Source: Deinococcus yavapaiensis KR-236
Lineage (GTDB): Bacteria; Deinococcota; Deinococci; Deinococcales; Deinococcaceae
DNA length: 64,000 bases
Reading direction: 5' to 3'
NCBI RefSeq assembly: GCF_003217515.1
Contig: NZ_QJSX01000018.1
Span: forward strand, 28,402 to 92,401
Shown: positions 27,262-38,293 of the stretch, piece after piece
Layout of the letters: each line of letters begins with the position of its first letter
How positions within the stretch are numbered: the first letter of the stretch is position 1
The notes under the pieces: model-generated
Database searches by the model: none
Told to the model about the DNA's origin: nothing
What the model saw: only the letters and a program-made list of their open reading frames with translations
Made by a program: the position numbers and the translations under genes

Positions 27262-28149
27262 ATGAACTTCACGGACGGCGAATACACGCTCACGCTCGGC
27301 GGTGTCAGGCAGTGGGTGCGAGTGGACGGGGCGCGTCACGACACCGTCCCGCTCGTGCTCGTCCACGGCGGTCCCGGCGGCAACCATTACGTCTTCGAGC
27401 GCACCGCCGGGCCGCTTCTCGCGCGTGAGCGAACGGTGGTATACCACGAGCAGCGCGGCTGCGGCCGCTCGGACGCGCCCGCCGACGTGCGCGCGTACGA
27501 CGTGGACACCCTCGTGCGCGACCTCGACGCGTTGCGGTCCGCGCTGGGCGTGCCCGCGCTCGACTTGCTGGGCTACAGTTTCGGCGGCGGGCTCGCCCTC
27601 GCGTACGCTCACGCCTACCCTTGGCATGTCCGCCGGGTGGTCGCGCAGGCGCCTGCGCTGGACTTGACGGATCCGCGCCTCGTGGAGTGCCAAATCGCGG
27701 GCTTCCTCGAAGTCGCGTTCGGAGAGGTGCGCGCGCTTATCGAAGCGATCCTTGCGTCTCACGACCCGCCCGAGGTTCGCTTGGAGCGGACGTGGCAAGC
27801 GGCGGATCTGCAGACGGTGGATCACTTCCTCTTTCACGATCCTGCGCACGCGAGGCGCAACCGAGCGTGGTGGCGGGAGAGCGGCCTCGTCAACAGCGGC
27901 TTGATGCACCGGGTGGTGAAGGCGCGGCCGGTGCTGCCGTGGCAAGCCCTGGCGGCGGTGAACGTGCCGACGCTCGTCGTCGTAGGACGGCACGACCGCA
28001 ACGTGGGCGTCGCGTACGCGCGCGCCGTCAGCGACGCGCTTCCCCGAGGACAGTTCGAGTCCCTGGAGGACGCCGCGCACTTCCCGGATGTAGAAACGCC
28101 TGAGACGTACGTTGAAGTGATTTCGCGGTTCCTCGCCGACGAACGCTGA
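27262..28149 (+). CDS. Alpha/beta hydrolase, proline-iminopeptidase type
   Basis: 295 residues. The oxyanion motif LVHGGPGG (about 33-40), DQRG-equivalent HEQRGCGRSD (55-64) and nucleophile elbow LGYSFGGGLAL (about 104-114, Ser nucleophile) are typical of proline iminopeptidase-like hydrolases. The Asp (VVGRHDRN) and His (EDAAHFPDV) of the triad follow at the C-terminus. A cytosolic serine peptidase or esterase is the likely activity. There is no Shine-Dalgarno sequence; the start lies 6 nt from a TATAAC box. Confidence 0.92.
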   Translation: MNFTDGEYTLTLGGVRQWVRVDGARHDTVPLVLVHGGPGGNHYVFERTAGPLLARERTVVYHEQRGCGRSDAPADVRAYDVDTLVRDLDALRSALGVPALDLLGYSFGGGLALAYAHAYPWHVRRVVAQAPALDLTDPRLVECQIAGFLEVAFGEVRALIEAILASHDPPEVRLERTWQAADLQTVDHFLFHDPAHARRNRAWWRESGLVNSGLMHRVVKARPVLPWQALAAVNVPTLVVVGRHDRNVGVAYARAVSDALPRGQFESLEDAAHFPDVETPETYVEVISRFLADER

Positions 28150-28199
28150 ACCCCGCCCTCGGGCACCGCCGTCGAGGGTCGAGGTCACGTGGCACGCCG

Positions 28200-28432
28200 C
28201 TTCTCGGCACGTTCTCGGTCCTCGAACTCGGCCGATCCGAGGTGGCCGAGGGTCGTTCGCGGTTGTAGAACGCTTCGATGGGAATTTCACGCGCGGGCGC
28301 ACGACTTCGTTTCCCCGGATTCGTGGCGTCGAGCGCTTCATGCCGAGGTGTCGGGCGAGGGTCGCCGTCTTGCCGAGCAAACTCGACCGCTTTCACTCGA
28401 ATGTCCGCGTCGTACGTTTTCCATGGTTCCAT
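28200..28432 (-). pseudogene. Internally deleted IS3-family transposase remnant
   Basis: The frame starts MEPWKTYDADIRVKAVEFARQDG, the opening of an IS3 OrfA, and within about 40 codons passes to IPIEAFYNRERPSATSD, the usual end of an IS3 OrfB (IE.FYNRxRPHSALG). Nearly the whole element between has been deleted. Confidence 0.75.
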
Positions 28433-28517
28433 GCCCCTCGCGGTTCTGCTCGGCAACGTCGCACGAAGGGGCAACTTCAGGGCAAGCCATCCTGCGCGAG
28501 GGGCGACGGGACCGACG

Positions 28518-29506
28518 TCAGTCGGGACGCATCCGAATGACCTCTTTGCCGTTCGCTTTGTCTTCCTCGGCGTACGCGATGGCCTGTGGCGTCTGTTCGA
28601 ACGGAAAGCCGCGGTCAACGTGCGGGCGAATCGTTCCGTCATCCAGAAGTGGATTCAGGCGTTCGAGTTGCAGGCCGTTTGCCCGCATCAACCAGTACCG
28701 ATACCGCGCCCGTTCGTCTGGCCGCCGTGGGCGGTTTCGCTCCCATCGCCGCCAAGACGGGCAGCAGCGGGAAATCGACTCGCCGGTGTCGAGCCGGTGC
28801 CACGTCCGGCCCGTCCGCGATGGACACCACCGTGCCGCCGCGCTTCATAGTCTGGAAGCTGCGGGGCAGATTCTCCATGCCCAAGGAATCCAGCACGGCG
28901 TCGATGTCGTGCGCTTCGCCCTCGAAGCGCCGCGTTTTACGGTCGATCACCGTGCTCGCGCTCAGCTTCCGGACGAACTCGATGTTTCCCGTGCTGACCG
29001 TGGTGGTCACTTGCAAGCCCAGGTGTATTGCCAACTCGATGGCCGCGCTGCCACCGCGCCGGCTCCGCCGTGAATCAGCACCGACTGTCCACGTTTCAGC
29101 TTTCCCGCCTCGGTCAGCAGTGCCAGGGGCAGGGAGGCCCCTCGACATGCGTGAGCGAGGCGGGCTTGTGCGCGACCGCCTATTCGTGGGTGACGGTCTC
29201 CAGCGCGAACGTTCCGAGGCGATGATCTCGAACGCGCGTGTACACCGCGTCGCGCGGCTTGAATCGCCGAACTGCTGGGCTTACCTCCATCACCACGCCC
29301 ACTACGCCCAAGGCGTCATTGCCCAGCACCCGGGCGAAGCGGTAGGGCAGCAGCACCTTGAGGGCGCCGTCACGGCTACGCCAGTCGACGCTGGCCGCGT
29401 GAACCTGGAGGTGGACGTCGTGCGGGCCGAGATCGTGAGCGGAGACCCGACCGCGCTTCAGAACGTTCGGGCCGCCGTACTTGCGGATGAAGAACGCATC
29501 GATCAT
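28518..29506 (-). pseudogene. Zeta-crystallin-type quinone oxidoreductase, broken
   Basis: The parts are colinear with an NADPH:quinone reductase/zinc-less MDR protein. The N-terminus is FFIRKYGGPNVLKRG, the middle KLKRGQSVLIHGGAGAVAA (dinucleotide site), then DAVLDSLGMENLPRSFQTMKRGGTVV. The C-terminus is PFEQTPQAIAYAEEDKANGKEVI, stopping at 28518. An in-frame TAG (29180-29182) replaces a codon after TFALETVTHE, and frameshifts at about 29130, 29055 and 28740 separate the pieces. The gene is decayed but full length. Confidence 0.88.
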
Positions 29507-29573
29507 GAAGGACGCCCCCGGTGGATTGGAAAGAAGTGGAAGTCATCGCCGGGCATCTGGCCACACCTCGCAG

Positions 29574-30980
29574 TCAAGCGTCTGCTTTGAGTCGCTGGGG
29601 TCGCGTATCCACGGACAGGCACAGCGCGGCTGTGACCACGCACAGCGCGACTTCCCAGCCGAAGACCGTCCTGAAATCGGCGAGTTGCGCCGCCGCGCCG
29701 CCGAGCAGGGCCACCGTTACCGCGACGCCCAGCACGGTGCCGATTTGGCGCACGGCCTGGTTGACGGCGCTGCCGACTCCGAACCGAGCTGGATTCAAGC
29801 GGGAGACGGCGGCCGCGGAAAGAGATGGCAAGACCATGCCGGTGCCAAGTCCGGTCAGCAGCAGCGCGGGCAGCCAGTGCGTCAGGTAAGACGGCGTGAG
29901 GCCGGGCACCAGCAAGGTCCACAGGGCGCCCGCGGCGAAGACGAGACTTCCCGTCACCAGCAGCGGCCGGTGGCCCAACCGCGAAGCCAGCCGCCCCGAC
30001 ACCACCGAGGTGGGAATCACCAGCAAGGGGCCAGGCAGGATGGCGACGCCCGCCACGTCCAGCGGGAGGTGCCAGATGGCCGACATGAACAGGAAGTACG
30101 AGAAGAACATCATGGAAAAGGCCATGCCGAACGTCAGTGTCGCCAAATTGACGAAGCGGTACGTCATGTTGTCGAAGAGCGTGAGGTCGATCGCCGGGGC
30201 GGTAATCCGCCGCGCCCACCACACGAAGACGAGCAGGAGCAACAAACCCGCGATCAGGGAGCCCGACACGGCCGCCGAGGTCCAGCCCAGCGCTTCGGAC
30301 CGCACCAATCCCAGCGCGATCGCCCCCACGCCCACCATCAGCAGGAGCAAGCCGACCGCGTCCAGGCGGGCCGGAATTCCTTCTGGCGCACTTGATTTCA
30401 GCAGGCGGCTGGCGCCCCAGACCGAGAGGACACCCAGCGGGAGGTTGAGATAGAAGGCCCAGGGCCAACCGCCCAGATCGATCAGCCACGATCCGAGACT
30501 GGGTCCTACCGCCGCACCGAGCGCGCTGACGGCTCCCCAGAGGCTCACGGCGACGGCGCGGCGCTCCGTGGGAAAGGCTCCCAGCACCACGGCGAGCGAG
30601 GCTGGCAGCAGTGCCGCCGCTCCAACCGCTTGGAGAGCGCGGAAGACGATCAGCATCCAGACCTGGCCGGAGAGTCCGCAGCCCAGCGACGCCACCAAAA
30701 AGATCAGCAGGCCGATCAGGAACATCCGTTTTCGTCCGTAGAGGTCGGCGAAGCGGCCGGCGGGGACGAGCAACACGGCGTAGACGACGGTGTAGGCGTT
30801 GAGAACCCAGGAGAGGTCACTGGCTTGCGCACCTGAAAAAGCGAGCGAGAGGGCGGGGAAGGCAGCGTACAGGACGGTGGCGTCGATGGAGATCAGCAGG
30901 ACGGCGATGCTGGCCGTCAGGAAGACGGGCCATGGAGACGAACCGGTTTGAGGCGTAACTTGGCTAGCGTGTCGAGTCAT
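29574..30980 (-). CDS. DHA2-family (EmrB/QacA-like) MFS drug exporter
   Basis: 468 residues with about 14 membrane segments, as in the EmrB/QacA group. Motifs are SIDATVLYAAFPALS (first segment), PAGRFADLYGRKRMFLIG (loop 2) and GAAVGPSLGSWLIDLGGWPWAFYLNLPLG (antiporter motif C and following region). It exports drugs or toxic metabolites by proton exchange. It follows the SDR gene in the same direction, 181 bp downstream, and is probably controlled by the TetR protein on the other side of the divergent promoter. Confidence 0.93.
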   Translation of the reverse strand: MTRHASQVTPQTGSSPWPVFLTASIAVLLISIDATVLYAAFPALSLAFSGAQASDLSWVLNAYTVVYAVLLVPAGRFADLYGRKRMFLIGLLIFLVASLGCGLSGQVWMLIVFRALQAVGAAALLPASLAVVLGAFPTERRAVAVSLWGAVSALGAAVGPSLGSWLIDLGGWPWAFYLNLPLGVLSVWGASRLLKSSAPEGIPARLDAVGLLLLMVGVGAIALGLVRSEALGWTSAAVSGSLIAGLLLLLVFVWWARRITAPAIDLTLFDNMTYRFVNLATLTFGMAFSMMFFSYFLFMSAIWHLPLDVAGVAILPGPLLVIPTSVVSGRLASRLGHRPLLVTGSLVFAAGALWTLLVPGLTPSYLTHWLPALLLTGLGTGMVLPSLSAAAVSRLNPARFGVGSAVNQAVRQIGTVLGVAVTVALLGGAAAQLADFRTVFGWEVALCVVTAALCLSVDTRPQRLKADA

Positions 30981-31161
30981 TGAAGAACCTCCGGACCATG
31001 GCTCGACCTCCGGCGCACGTGACGAGCCGGGCCGGACAACGGGCTGGTTATGAAAAACTTCTTGGAAGCGGCGCGGGAGGGATCAGCCGGGTCTCGCCGC
31101 TCGAACAGGTCGGGCGGCGGGGAGGACGCGTAGAAATTGGGGAGGCCCGACTTCATAAGGT

Positions 31162-31830
31162 TCACAGGTAGGCGGCAGGCGTGGCGGACAGGTTCGCGCG
31201 CACCTGGTGAGAAATCGTGTCGACCAGGATTCCGGGGTGTCCCGCCTCCAGGCCCCGCAGCGCCAAGCGCACCACTTCCTGCGGCGCGGTTTTGTCTCCG
31301 GTCACGCCGCTTGACATGTCGGTGTCGATGAAGCCGACGTGCCGGCCGCTGACTTGGGTTCCTTGTGGGCGCAGCTCGTGGCGCAGGCCGTTGGTGAGCG
31401 ACCAAGCGGCGGCCTTGGAAACGCTGTAGGTGGCCGCGCCGGGAACGCTGATCCAGCTCAGCACGGACAGCACGTTCAGGATCGCGCCGCCTCCGTTGCG
31501 GGCCAGCTCGGGCGCGAAGGCTTGACTGAGGTGTAGCGGTCCCAACACGTTCGTCTCGAACTCGCGTTGCGCGGCTTGGACGCTGCCGGGTTGCAGCAGC
31601 AGTCGGCCCTGATCGTCCAAGATTCCGGCGTTGTTGATCAGCAGGGTGACGTCCGCCGCCGACGTCACGTCCAACGATATGACCTCCACTCCGGGAATGC
31701 GGGCACTGGAAGGGTGACGGGCGGCGGCGTAGACCTTTCGGGCACGGCACGCGAGGAGCGCCTGAACGAAGGCATTTCCGAGGCCGCGGCTGGCTCCGGT
31801 GACGAGGGCAACAGAATCTTCGATGCGCAA
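31162..31830 (-). CDS. SDR-family oxidoreductase with a short internal gap
   Basis: 222 residues from a TTG at 31830 with CAGGAG upstream. The cofactor loop is VTGASRGLGNAF (9-20), then NNAG, and the active site SVLSW...YSVSK (YxxxK at about 137-141). Between LDVTSAADV and TLLINNAG about 14 residues usually found in this family are missing, which shortens one helix next to the cofactor. It is in frame, so the protein may fold, but its activity is uncertain. It heads the transcript with the DHA2 exporter. Confidence 0.85.
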   Translation of the reverse strand: MRIEDSVALVTGASRGLGNAFVQALLACRARKVYAAARHPSSARIPGVEVISLDVTSAADVTLLINNAGILDDQGRLLLQPGSVQAAQREFETNVLGPLHLSQAFAPELARNGGGAILNVLSVLSWISVPGAATYSVSKAAAWSLTNGLRHELRPQGTQVSGRHVGFIDTDMSSGVTGDKTAPQEVVRLALRGLEAGHPGILVDTISHQVRANLSATPAAYL

Positions 31831-31888
31831 GGGAATCTCCTGGAGGGTGGGGTGGAGTGAACTTGGGAAGTTCGGCGGCTCGAATGAA

Positions 31889-31945
31889 TTAGATGATGTG
31901 CCTCATCTAAAAATAGATTATACTGATTATCTAAAAGAGTCAACG
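31889..31945. promoter_or_regulatory. Divergent promoter and operator between SDR and tetR genes
   Basis: TTAGATGA (31889-31896) and TCATCTAA (31903-31910) are perfect inverted arms around 6 bp. A second dyad, TAGAT...ATCTA, spans 31914-31933. A plus-strand TATACT (31919-31924) and a minus-strand TATAAT (31922-31917), the latter with TTGACT 15-16 bp upstream, lie within it. A TetR dimer here could control both directions. Confidence 0.75.
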
Positions 31946-31987
31946 AGAGTCCACTCCGTGCCCTTTACACCGCCCCGAGGAGAAACC

Positions 31988-32545
31988 ATGCCAAGAGTGT
32001 CCAAAGCCCAGGCTGCCCAAAATCGAGAACTCACCGTTCAGGCCGCTGCCAAACTTTTTCGCGAGCGTGGCGTCGATCACGTCAGCGTGCAAGACATCAT
32101 GGCGGCCGTCGGCCTCACCCACGGCGGCTTCTACCGACAGTTCGCGTCCAAGGAAGCCTTGCTGCCGGAAGCCGCCCGCTACGCCTACGAGCGCCAAGCC
32201 GCCCGCCTCAGCAAACTCGACGCCACGACCGAGAACCACGCCACCGCGCAACGCCAATTCATCCAGAGCTACCTGTCGGCGGCCCACCGCGACCACCCGG
32301 GGAAAGGATGCCCCATCGCCGGACTGATTCAGGACATCGCCCGCACGGACAGCACTGACACCAAAAACCTGCTGACCACGGGCGTGGCCAACCTCGGCAC
32401 CTGGCTGGACCGGCCCGGACGCGACGGCCTGGTCACGGCTTGCACGCTGATCGGTGCGCTCCTGGTCTCCCGCGCCGCCGCGGGGTCACCACTCTCCGAC
32501 GAGGTGCTCGAACGCGTGGCGGCCGCGCTCGTTGCCCCGGACTAA
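31988..32545 (+). CDS. TetR/AcrR-family repressor
   Basis: 185 residues from the ATG at 31988 (GAGGAG upstream). The DNA-binding domain reads AAAKLFRERGVDHVSVQDIMAAVGLTHGGFYRQFASKEALL (about 19-58), the variety with the LTHGGFY recognition helix seen in NemR-like repressors. The C-terminal ligand domain has a Cys-Pro (GKGCPIAGL), a position where such repressors may sense electrophiles. It is divergent from the SDR and DHA2 genes and should repress both and itself. Confidence 0.9.
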   Translation: MPRVSKAQAAQNRELTVQAAAKLFRERGVDHVSVQDIMAAVGLTHGGFYRQFASKEALLPEAARYAYERQAARLSKLDATTENHATAQRQFIQSYLSAAHRDHPGKGCPIAGLIQDIARTDSTDTKNLLTTGVANLGTWLDRPGRDGLVTACTLIGALLVSRAAAGSPLSDEVLERVAAALVAPD

Positions 32546-32942
32546 GGATTCCTATAAGCCTGGCGTGTTCGGCAATCACTCGCTCCTGGTGCCCCGCCAC
32601 GTCTTCAGCTTTGAAGTGCTCAGCACAACAGCAACGTCGGCAGGTCCGACCACTGGCCGTGACGGCATCATCCGCTCGTCGATGGTGGGCCGTGGCTCAA
32701 CATGGGGCCGTAATGGACGTCTTCTGGCAGGACCCCCATGGAAGTTGTTGGACAAGGTAGGCAACAATGGGACGCGCTCACCACTTCATTCGACTACGGC
32801 ACGGGCGGCTGTTGAAGGGCTGCCTGATGTCCAGACGCTATACGACCGCGTTCACGAGCTCAAAGACGCTCTGCTCGCTGCACGCCGAGTCATGCAGGCC
32901 GTCGCACTCCGAAACTCATCCGGGCGGCACTTGACAGGAAAA
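32546..32942. other. Intergenic stretch, no gene seen
   Basis: Short frames only, with no start signals or recognisable sequence. Confidence 0.4.
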
Positions 32943-33370
32943 ATGCCGAACCAAGCCGCCAACGAGGCGAGCGTCCGACACGACTGGCAACGAGTGTGGA
33001 CGGAGGGTGACGCCAGTGCCGTCGAGGAATTTTACGCGCCGAACGTCCGCCAAGACGGTCAGCCGAGGACCCGCGCCGACTTCAGCGGAGGCATGCCGAG
33101 GTGGCGCTCCCGCTTCCCCGAGACCAAGGTCGAGGTTCACCGCCTCTTCTCCAGCGAGGGCGGCCGCGTCGTCGTCAGCCGAGTCAACTTCAAGGCCGCG
33201 CACCTCGGCGACTTTAAGAACCTCCCCCAACGGGCAAGTACGCCGAGGTGACCAGCGTCGACACCTTCGAGTTCGACGAGGACGGCGTGGTCGTGGACCA
33301 CTAGCACGAGGCCGACAGCTACGGGCTGCTCGGCGCGGAATTCAGGCCCGTCGAGAGCAGGGCTCACGAA
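32943..33370 (+). pseudogene. SnoaL-like ester cyclase, frameshifted and stopped
   Basis: From the ATG at 32943 the frame reads NEASVRHDWQRVWTEGDASAVEEFYAP and continues through RFPETKVEVHRLFSSEGGRVVVSRVNF, clearly a SnoaL/NTF2-like cyclase. One base is missing in the CCCCC run at about 33225. In the shifted frame it continues GKYAEVTSVDTFEFDEDG, then meets TAG (33302-33304) where the family has Trp (DHWHEADSYGLL). The gene carries two disabling changes. Confidence 0.82.
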
Positions 33371-33598
33371 GCCTCGTACAGTAGGGCGCACGATAACCTG
33401 GCGCTCGCCGCTGCCCTCGCCTGCTGGTACGGCGAGAAGTGGAAACCCTGAGAAGACCGCCGACGCATATGACGATCTTCCGTCTTTAATATCACTCGCG
33501 CTAATTTGTCTTACCACGCGTGATAAGTGCGGCCAGTTTCCGTGAAGAAGCCCCAGGCGGGGGCGCCCGAACACCCGCACCGTCGAAACGTTGGGGTG

Positions 33599-34243
33599 TC
33601 AGAACTGCGGCCAGCCGGGCGGAACCTGCTGCCACAGCTCTTGACGTCCGTACGGAAGCAAGTCAGCGTACCCGAAGTAGCTCGACATCGCCTCGACGCC
33701 GCGTCCCGTCGTGACGTACGTAAGGTGCGGTTGGCCGTCGAGGAGCAGGTACACGCTCAGGCCCGGCCCTTCGTTCCCGTCGGGATCCGTCCAGCCCCAG
33801 TCCTGATTGAAGTTGGTCTCGTACGAGGAGTACCACGGGGTGTTCCAGCCCTTGCGCCGGGCGTAGGCGAGCAGTTTCCCGATGGGCGCGCGTGAAACGC
33901 GGACGAAGTTGGCGTCCATGGCCTTGAGGTGCGCGCGGTGCGGAGTGGCGTTCTCCGCGAAGTGCGTGCAGGAGGGGCAGCCCGCGTCCCAGTCGGGGTG
34001 GAACATGAAGTGGTGCACGATCAGCTGCGGGCGGCCTTCGAACAGTTCGGCGAGCGTGATCGAGCCGTCCTTGCCGGTGAAGGTGTAGTTCGGGACGGGC
34101 GTCATCGGCAGACGGCGGCGTTGCGCGGCGACGCTGTCCGTGAGGCGTGTCGCGACTTTTTCGAGGGTGAGCAGTTCGGTCCGGGCGCGCCGCCAAGTGT
34201 CGAGGTCGACGACGGGTGGGCGAGCTTGCGTGGTGTCGATCAT
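33599..34243 (-). CDS. DUF899 thioredoxin-fold protein
   Basis: 214 residues from the ATG at 34243 (AAAGGAG upstream). The sequence RRLPMTPVPNYTFTGKDGSITLAEL and HHFMFHPDWDAGCPSCTHFAEN fits DUF899, a thioredoxin-like family; the C-x-x-C is GCPSC. The later PWYSSYETNFNQDWG is also typical. Members are thought to be cytosolic redox proteins, but no reaction is established. It stands alone. The gap upstream (34244-34937) holds no recognised gene. Confidence 0.88.
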   Translation of the reverse strand: MIDTTQARPPVVDLDTWRRARTELLTLEKVATRLTDSVAAQRRRLPMTPVPNYTFTGKDGSITLAELFEGRPQLIVHHFMFHPDWDAGCPSCTHFAENATPHRAHLKAMDANFVRVSRAPIGKLLAYARRKGWNTPWYSSYETNFNQDWGWTDPDGNEGPGLSVYLLLDGQPHLTYVTTGRGVEAMSSYFGYADLLPYGRQELWQQVPPGWPQF

Positions 34244-34937
34244 GATGCTCCTTTGGCGGGTGGCCTGGACTGAGTGAGAAGGGGCGGTTGGCGTCGGAGA
34301 CGGGCGAGCGTCGCTCGCGCCGAGGTGCGTGTGACGCGTGGCGCCGGCGTCGTGACTTGTCTTGCCTGCGACGCTCAAGTAGTGTACGCCGCCTAGGTTA
34401 CTACGCCTCTAACAGAACCGCAATAAGTCGTACGGCTGCGATCGAAAGCGCCTATTCGTGGCCTCGCCAAGTAACCCCCTGATCATATGGACGTGCCCGC
34501 GACTGTCGCTGCTTCTACGGCCCTGCTCTATCGCGATTGCGGGTGCCGAGCCGCGCACCACCAGCGCCGCAACGAATCGGTCGCACCGTGGCGGTCCCCC
34601 ATCCCCCGCCGACCGTGACCACAACCGCGCCCCTCCACCGGTTGACGCGACGTCGTCAACCCATGCCTCGCTGCCCACGGCTGATCATCAACCCCGCTCA
34701 CCCGCACATCTATTCCCTTCCGCTGCTCACGCGCCGCCTCGTTCAGCACCGCACCGGCCCGCAGCTCCGCCGAACCGTTCCCGGACGGGCGCGACGGTGT
34801 AGAACGCGGGCATGTCGCGGTGGTGGCGAAGCTAGGGGTTCGCGATGGAGCGCACGTTGCCCGCGATGTTCGTTCCGTGGTGACAAAAGCTGCGAAATCG
34901 AACTGTTGGGCACGGTCCGTACACGCCTCGACTTGCC
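34244..34937. other. Intergenic stretch, no recognised gene
   Basis: About 690 bp between DUF899 and the histidine kinase remnant. A minus-strand frame (34409-34678) ends GEATNRRFRSQPYDLLRFC but has no family match. Confidence 0.35.
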
Positions 34938-36638
<1,701 letters not shown>

Positions 36639-37238
36639 GCGGCGCCCCGCGTCACCGACGCCGCTGAAGTGAACGTCTGTTCGCGCATTCCCTCGAAAGG
36701 ACGCGCATTACAAACTCGTCGAATGAACAGGCGGTGCCCGGACGATGTTCGAAGCTGACGAATCGTGCGTAGGAACCGAAACGACGCCCAACCTGCCCCG
36801 TGGGGGCTTCCCTACGCCCGCTTTCATTCAAGATCGCGCGTCAGCAGGTACGACTGAACGTCGAAGGCGGACCGTTCGATCCGTGGCGTGAAGCATACGC
36901 TTGCCCCCTTGCTTGCCGCGTTGCTCATCAGGGCCGCGACGACCGTTCCTGGCGACCTTCGTCCGCATTCAGCCATTCATGGCCTATGAAGTCTGGTGGT
37001 GTAGGAAGAGGGCCGAGCGGCCGTCTACGAACAGCAGCTTCCCCACCCATGAAGGGACCAGAGCCATCCAAGGTCAGGAGCGTTCCTGCCATTCCAGGGA
37101 ACTGAGACCAAGGTACGACGCGCTCGTCCCCCGAGAAGCCGAGACTCATCTCATCGTGCCCGTGGCCGAAATCGGGACGTTTCCCGCCGCACCCCTGGCC
37201 CGGCCTCGTCTCCTCGTCGCCTGAAAGGATCTCCCCAC
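36639..37238. other. Intergenic stretch, no recognised gene
   Basis: Includes the lost N-terminus region of the kinase and the leader of the first CPBP gene. A stop codon blocks in-frame extension of the kinase within about 80 bp. Confidence 0.4.
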
Positions 37239-38024
37239 ATGACATCCCCTTCCTCTCCTCGTGGTTCTGCCCGTCGTTTTCTCATCGCTCCGTTCACCAC
37301 CTTGTTCCCCCTCGGCCTTCTCGGCGTGGCGTCGGTGCTGCCGACCTTGCCCGCCCTGCTCACGCCATTGATCGAGCGCATGCCCACCGCGCCTTCCCTG
37401 GCCGTGCTGATGGCAGCTTCCACCGCGCAACTCACCGTCCTCACCGCCCTCGGCGTGCTCGCGGGGGCGTTCGCAGCGCACCGCGTCGGATTCACCAGTC
37501 GAATCGTCGAACGGGACGTGCGTGCCTTGAAGCGCGACGTACGAAGCGCCGTGCTGCCCGGCTTGCTGACCGGCGCGATCGTCGTCGGACTGGATGTCCT
37601 CACCGCCCCCTTGATGGGCGAGGCGTGGACGAACGCCGTGGCCGACCAGCAGCGAACGATGCTGACCACCTTGAGCGGCCTGCTGTACGGAGGTATCACG
37701 GAGGAACTCCAGATGCGCTGGGGTCTCGTGTCGCTTGTCACGCTCGGCTTGTGGAAGCTCCTCGCTCGTCGGACACCTCGCCCACCTGCGAAGCTGACGT
37801 TGCTGGCCGTGGTGCTCATCGCGGTGCTGTTCGGCATCGGGCACCTTGGAGCGGCGGCCGCCCTCGTTCCACTCACCCCTTCGATCGTGGCGCGCACCGT
37901 CGTCATCAACGCTCTCGCCGGCGTGGTGTTCGGGTGGCTCTTCACCCGTCGATCCTTGGAAAGTGCGATGGTCGCGCACGCCCTGTCACACGTCGCGATT
38001 TCCGTGCTCGCATTCGTTTTGTGA
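37239..38024 (+). CDS. CPBP-family intramembrane metalloprotease
   Basis: 261 residues with about seven membrane segments (FLIAPFTTLFPLGLLGVA first). The active-site motifs are GGITEELQMRWG (Glu-Glu, about 145-156), FGIGHLGAA (His, about 194-202) and AHALSHVAIS (final His). These are the signatures of CAAX prenyl protease/bacteriocin-processing (CPBP) enzymes. Start by the ATG at 37239 with GAAAGGA. A second CPBP gene follows 270 bp downstream, so they may be a pair. Bacterial homologues act in bacteriocin self-immunity or maturation, but no bacteriocin gene was found here. Confidence 0.88.
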   Translation: MTSPSSPRGSARRFLIAPFTTLFPLGLLGVASVLPTLPALLTPLIERMPTAPSLAVLMAASTAQLTVLTALGVLAGAFAAHRVGFTSRIVERDVRALKRDVRSAVLPGLLTGAIVVGLDVLTAPLMGEAWTNAVADQQRTMLTTLSGLLYGGITEELQMRWGLVSLVTLGLWKLLARRTPRPPAKLTLLAVVLIAVLFGIGHLGAAAALVPLTPSIVARTVVINALAGVVFGWLFTRRSLESAMVAHALSHVAISVLAFVL

Positions 38025-38293
38025 CGCGGCACGCCCCGCTTGCCTGAAAAACGCGGTCGAGCATCCCCAGCGTCCCTGTGAAGACTTCAACGCGCTGCCC
38101 GTAAGGATCGCTCGAGTTCTCGCTCGTGAAATCCCGCCTGTCGAAGTGCGACTGGTTCAGTCGGGCACGCGGCCGGCGGTGGGTGAACGAGCTTCGGCGC
38201 CCCCGTGAAGAGTGAAATCACTGCATACGCTCCGACCACCACGACCTTCCGCCAATTTCAATCGCTGCCCAGCTGGGCACGTGAAAGGACGCC

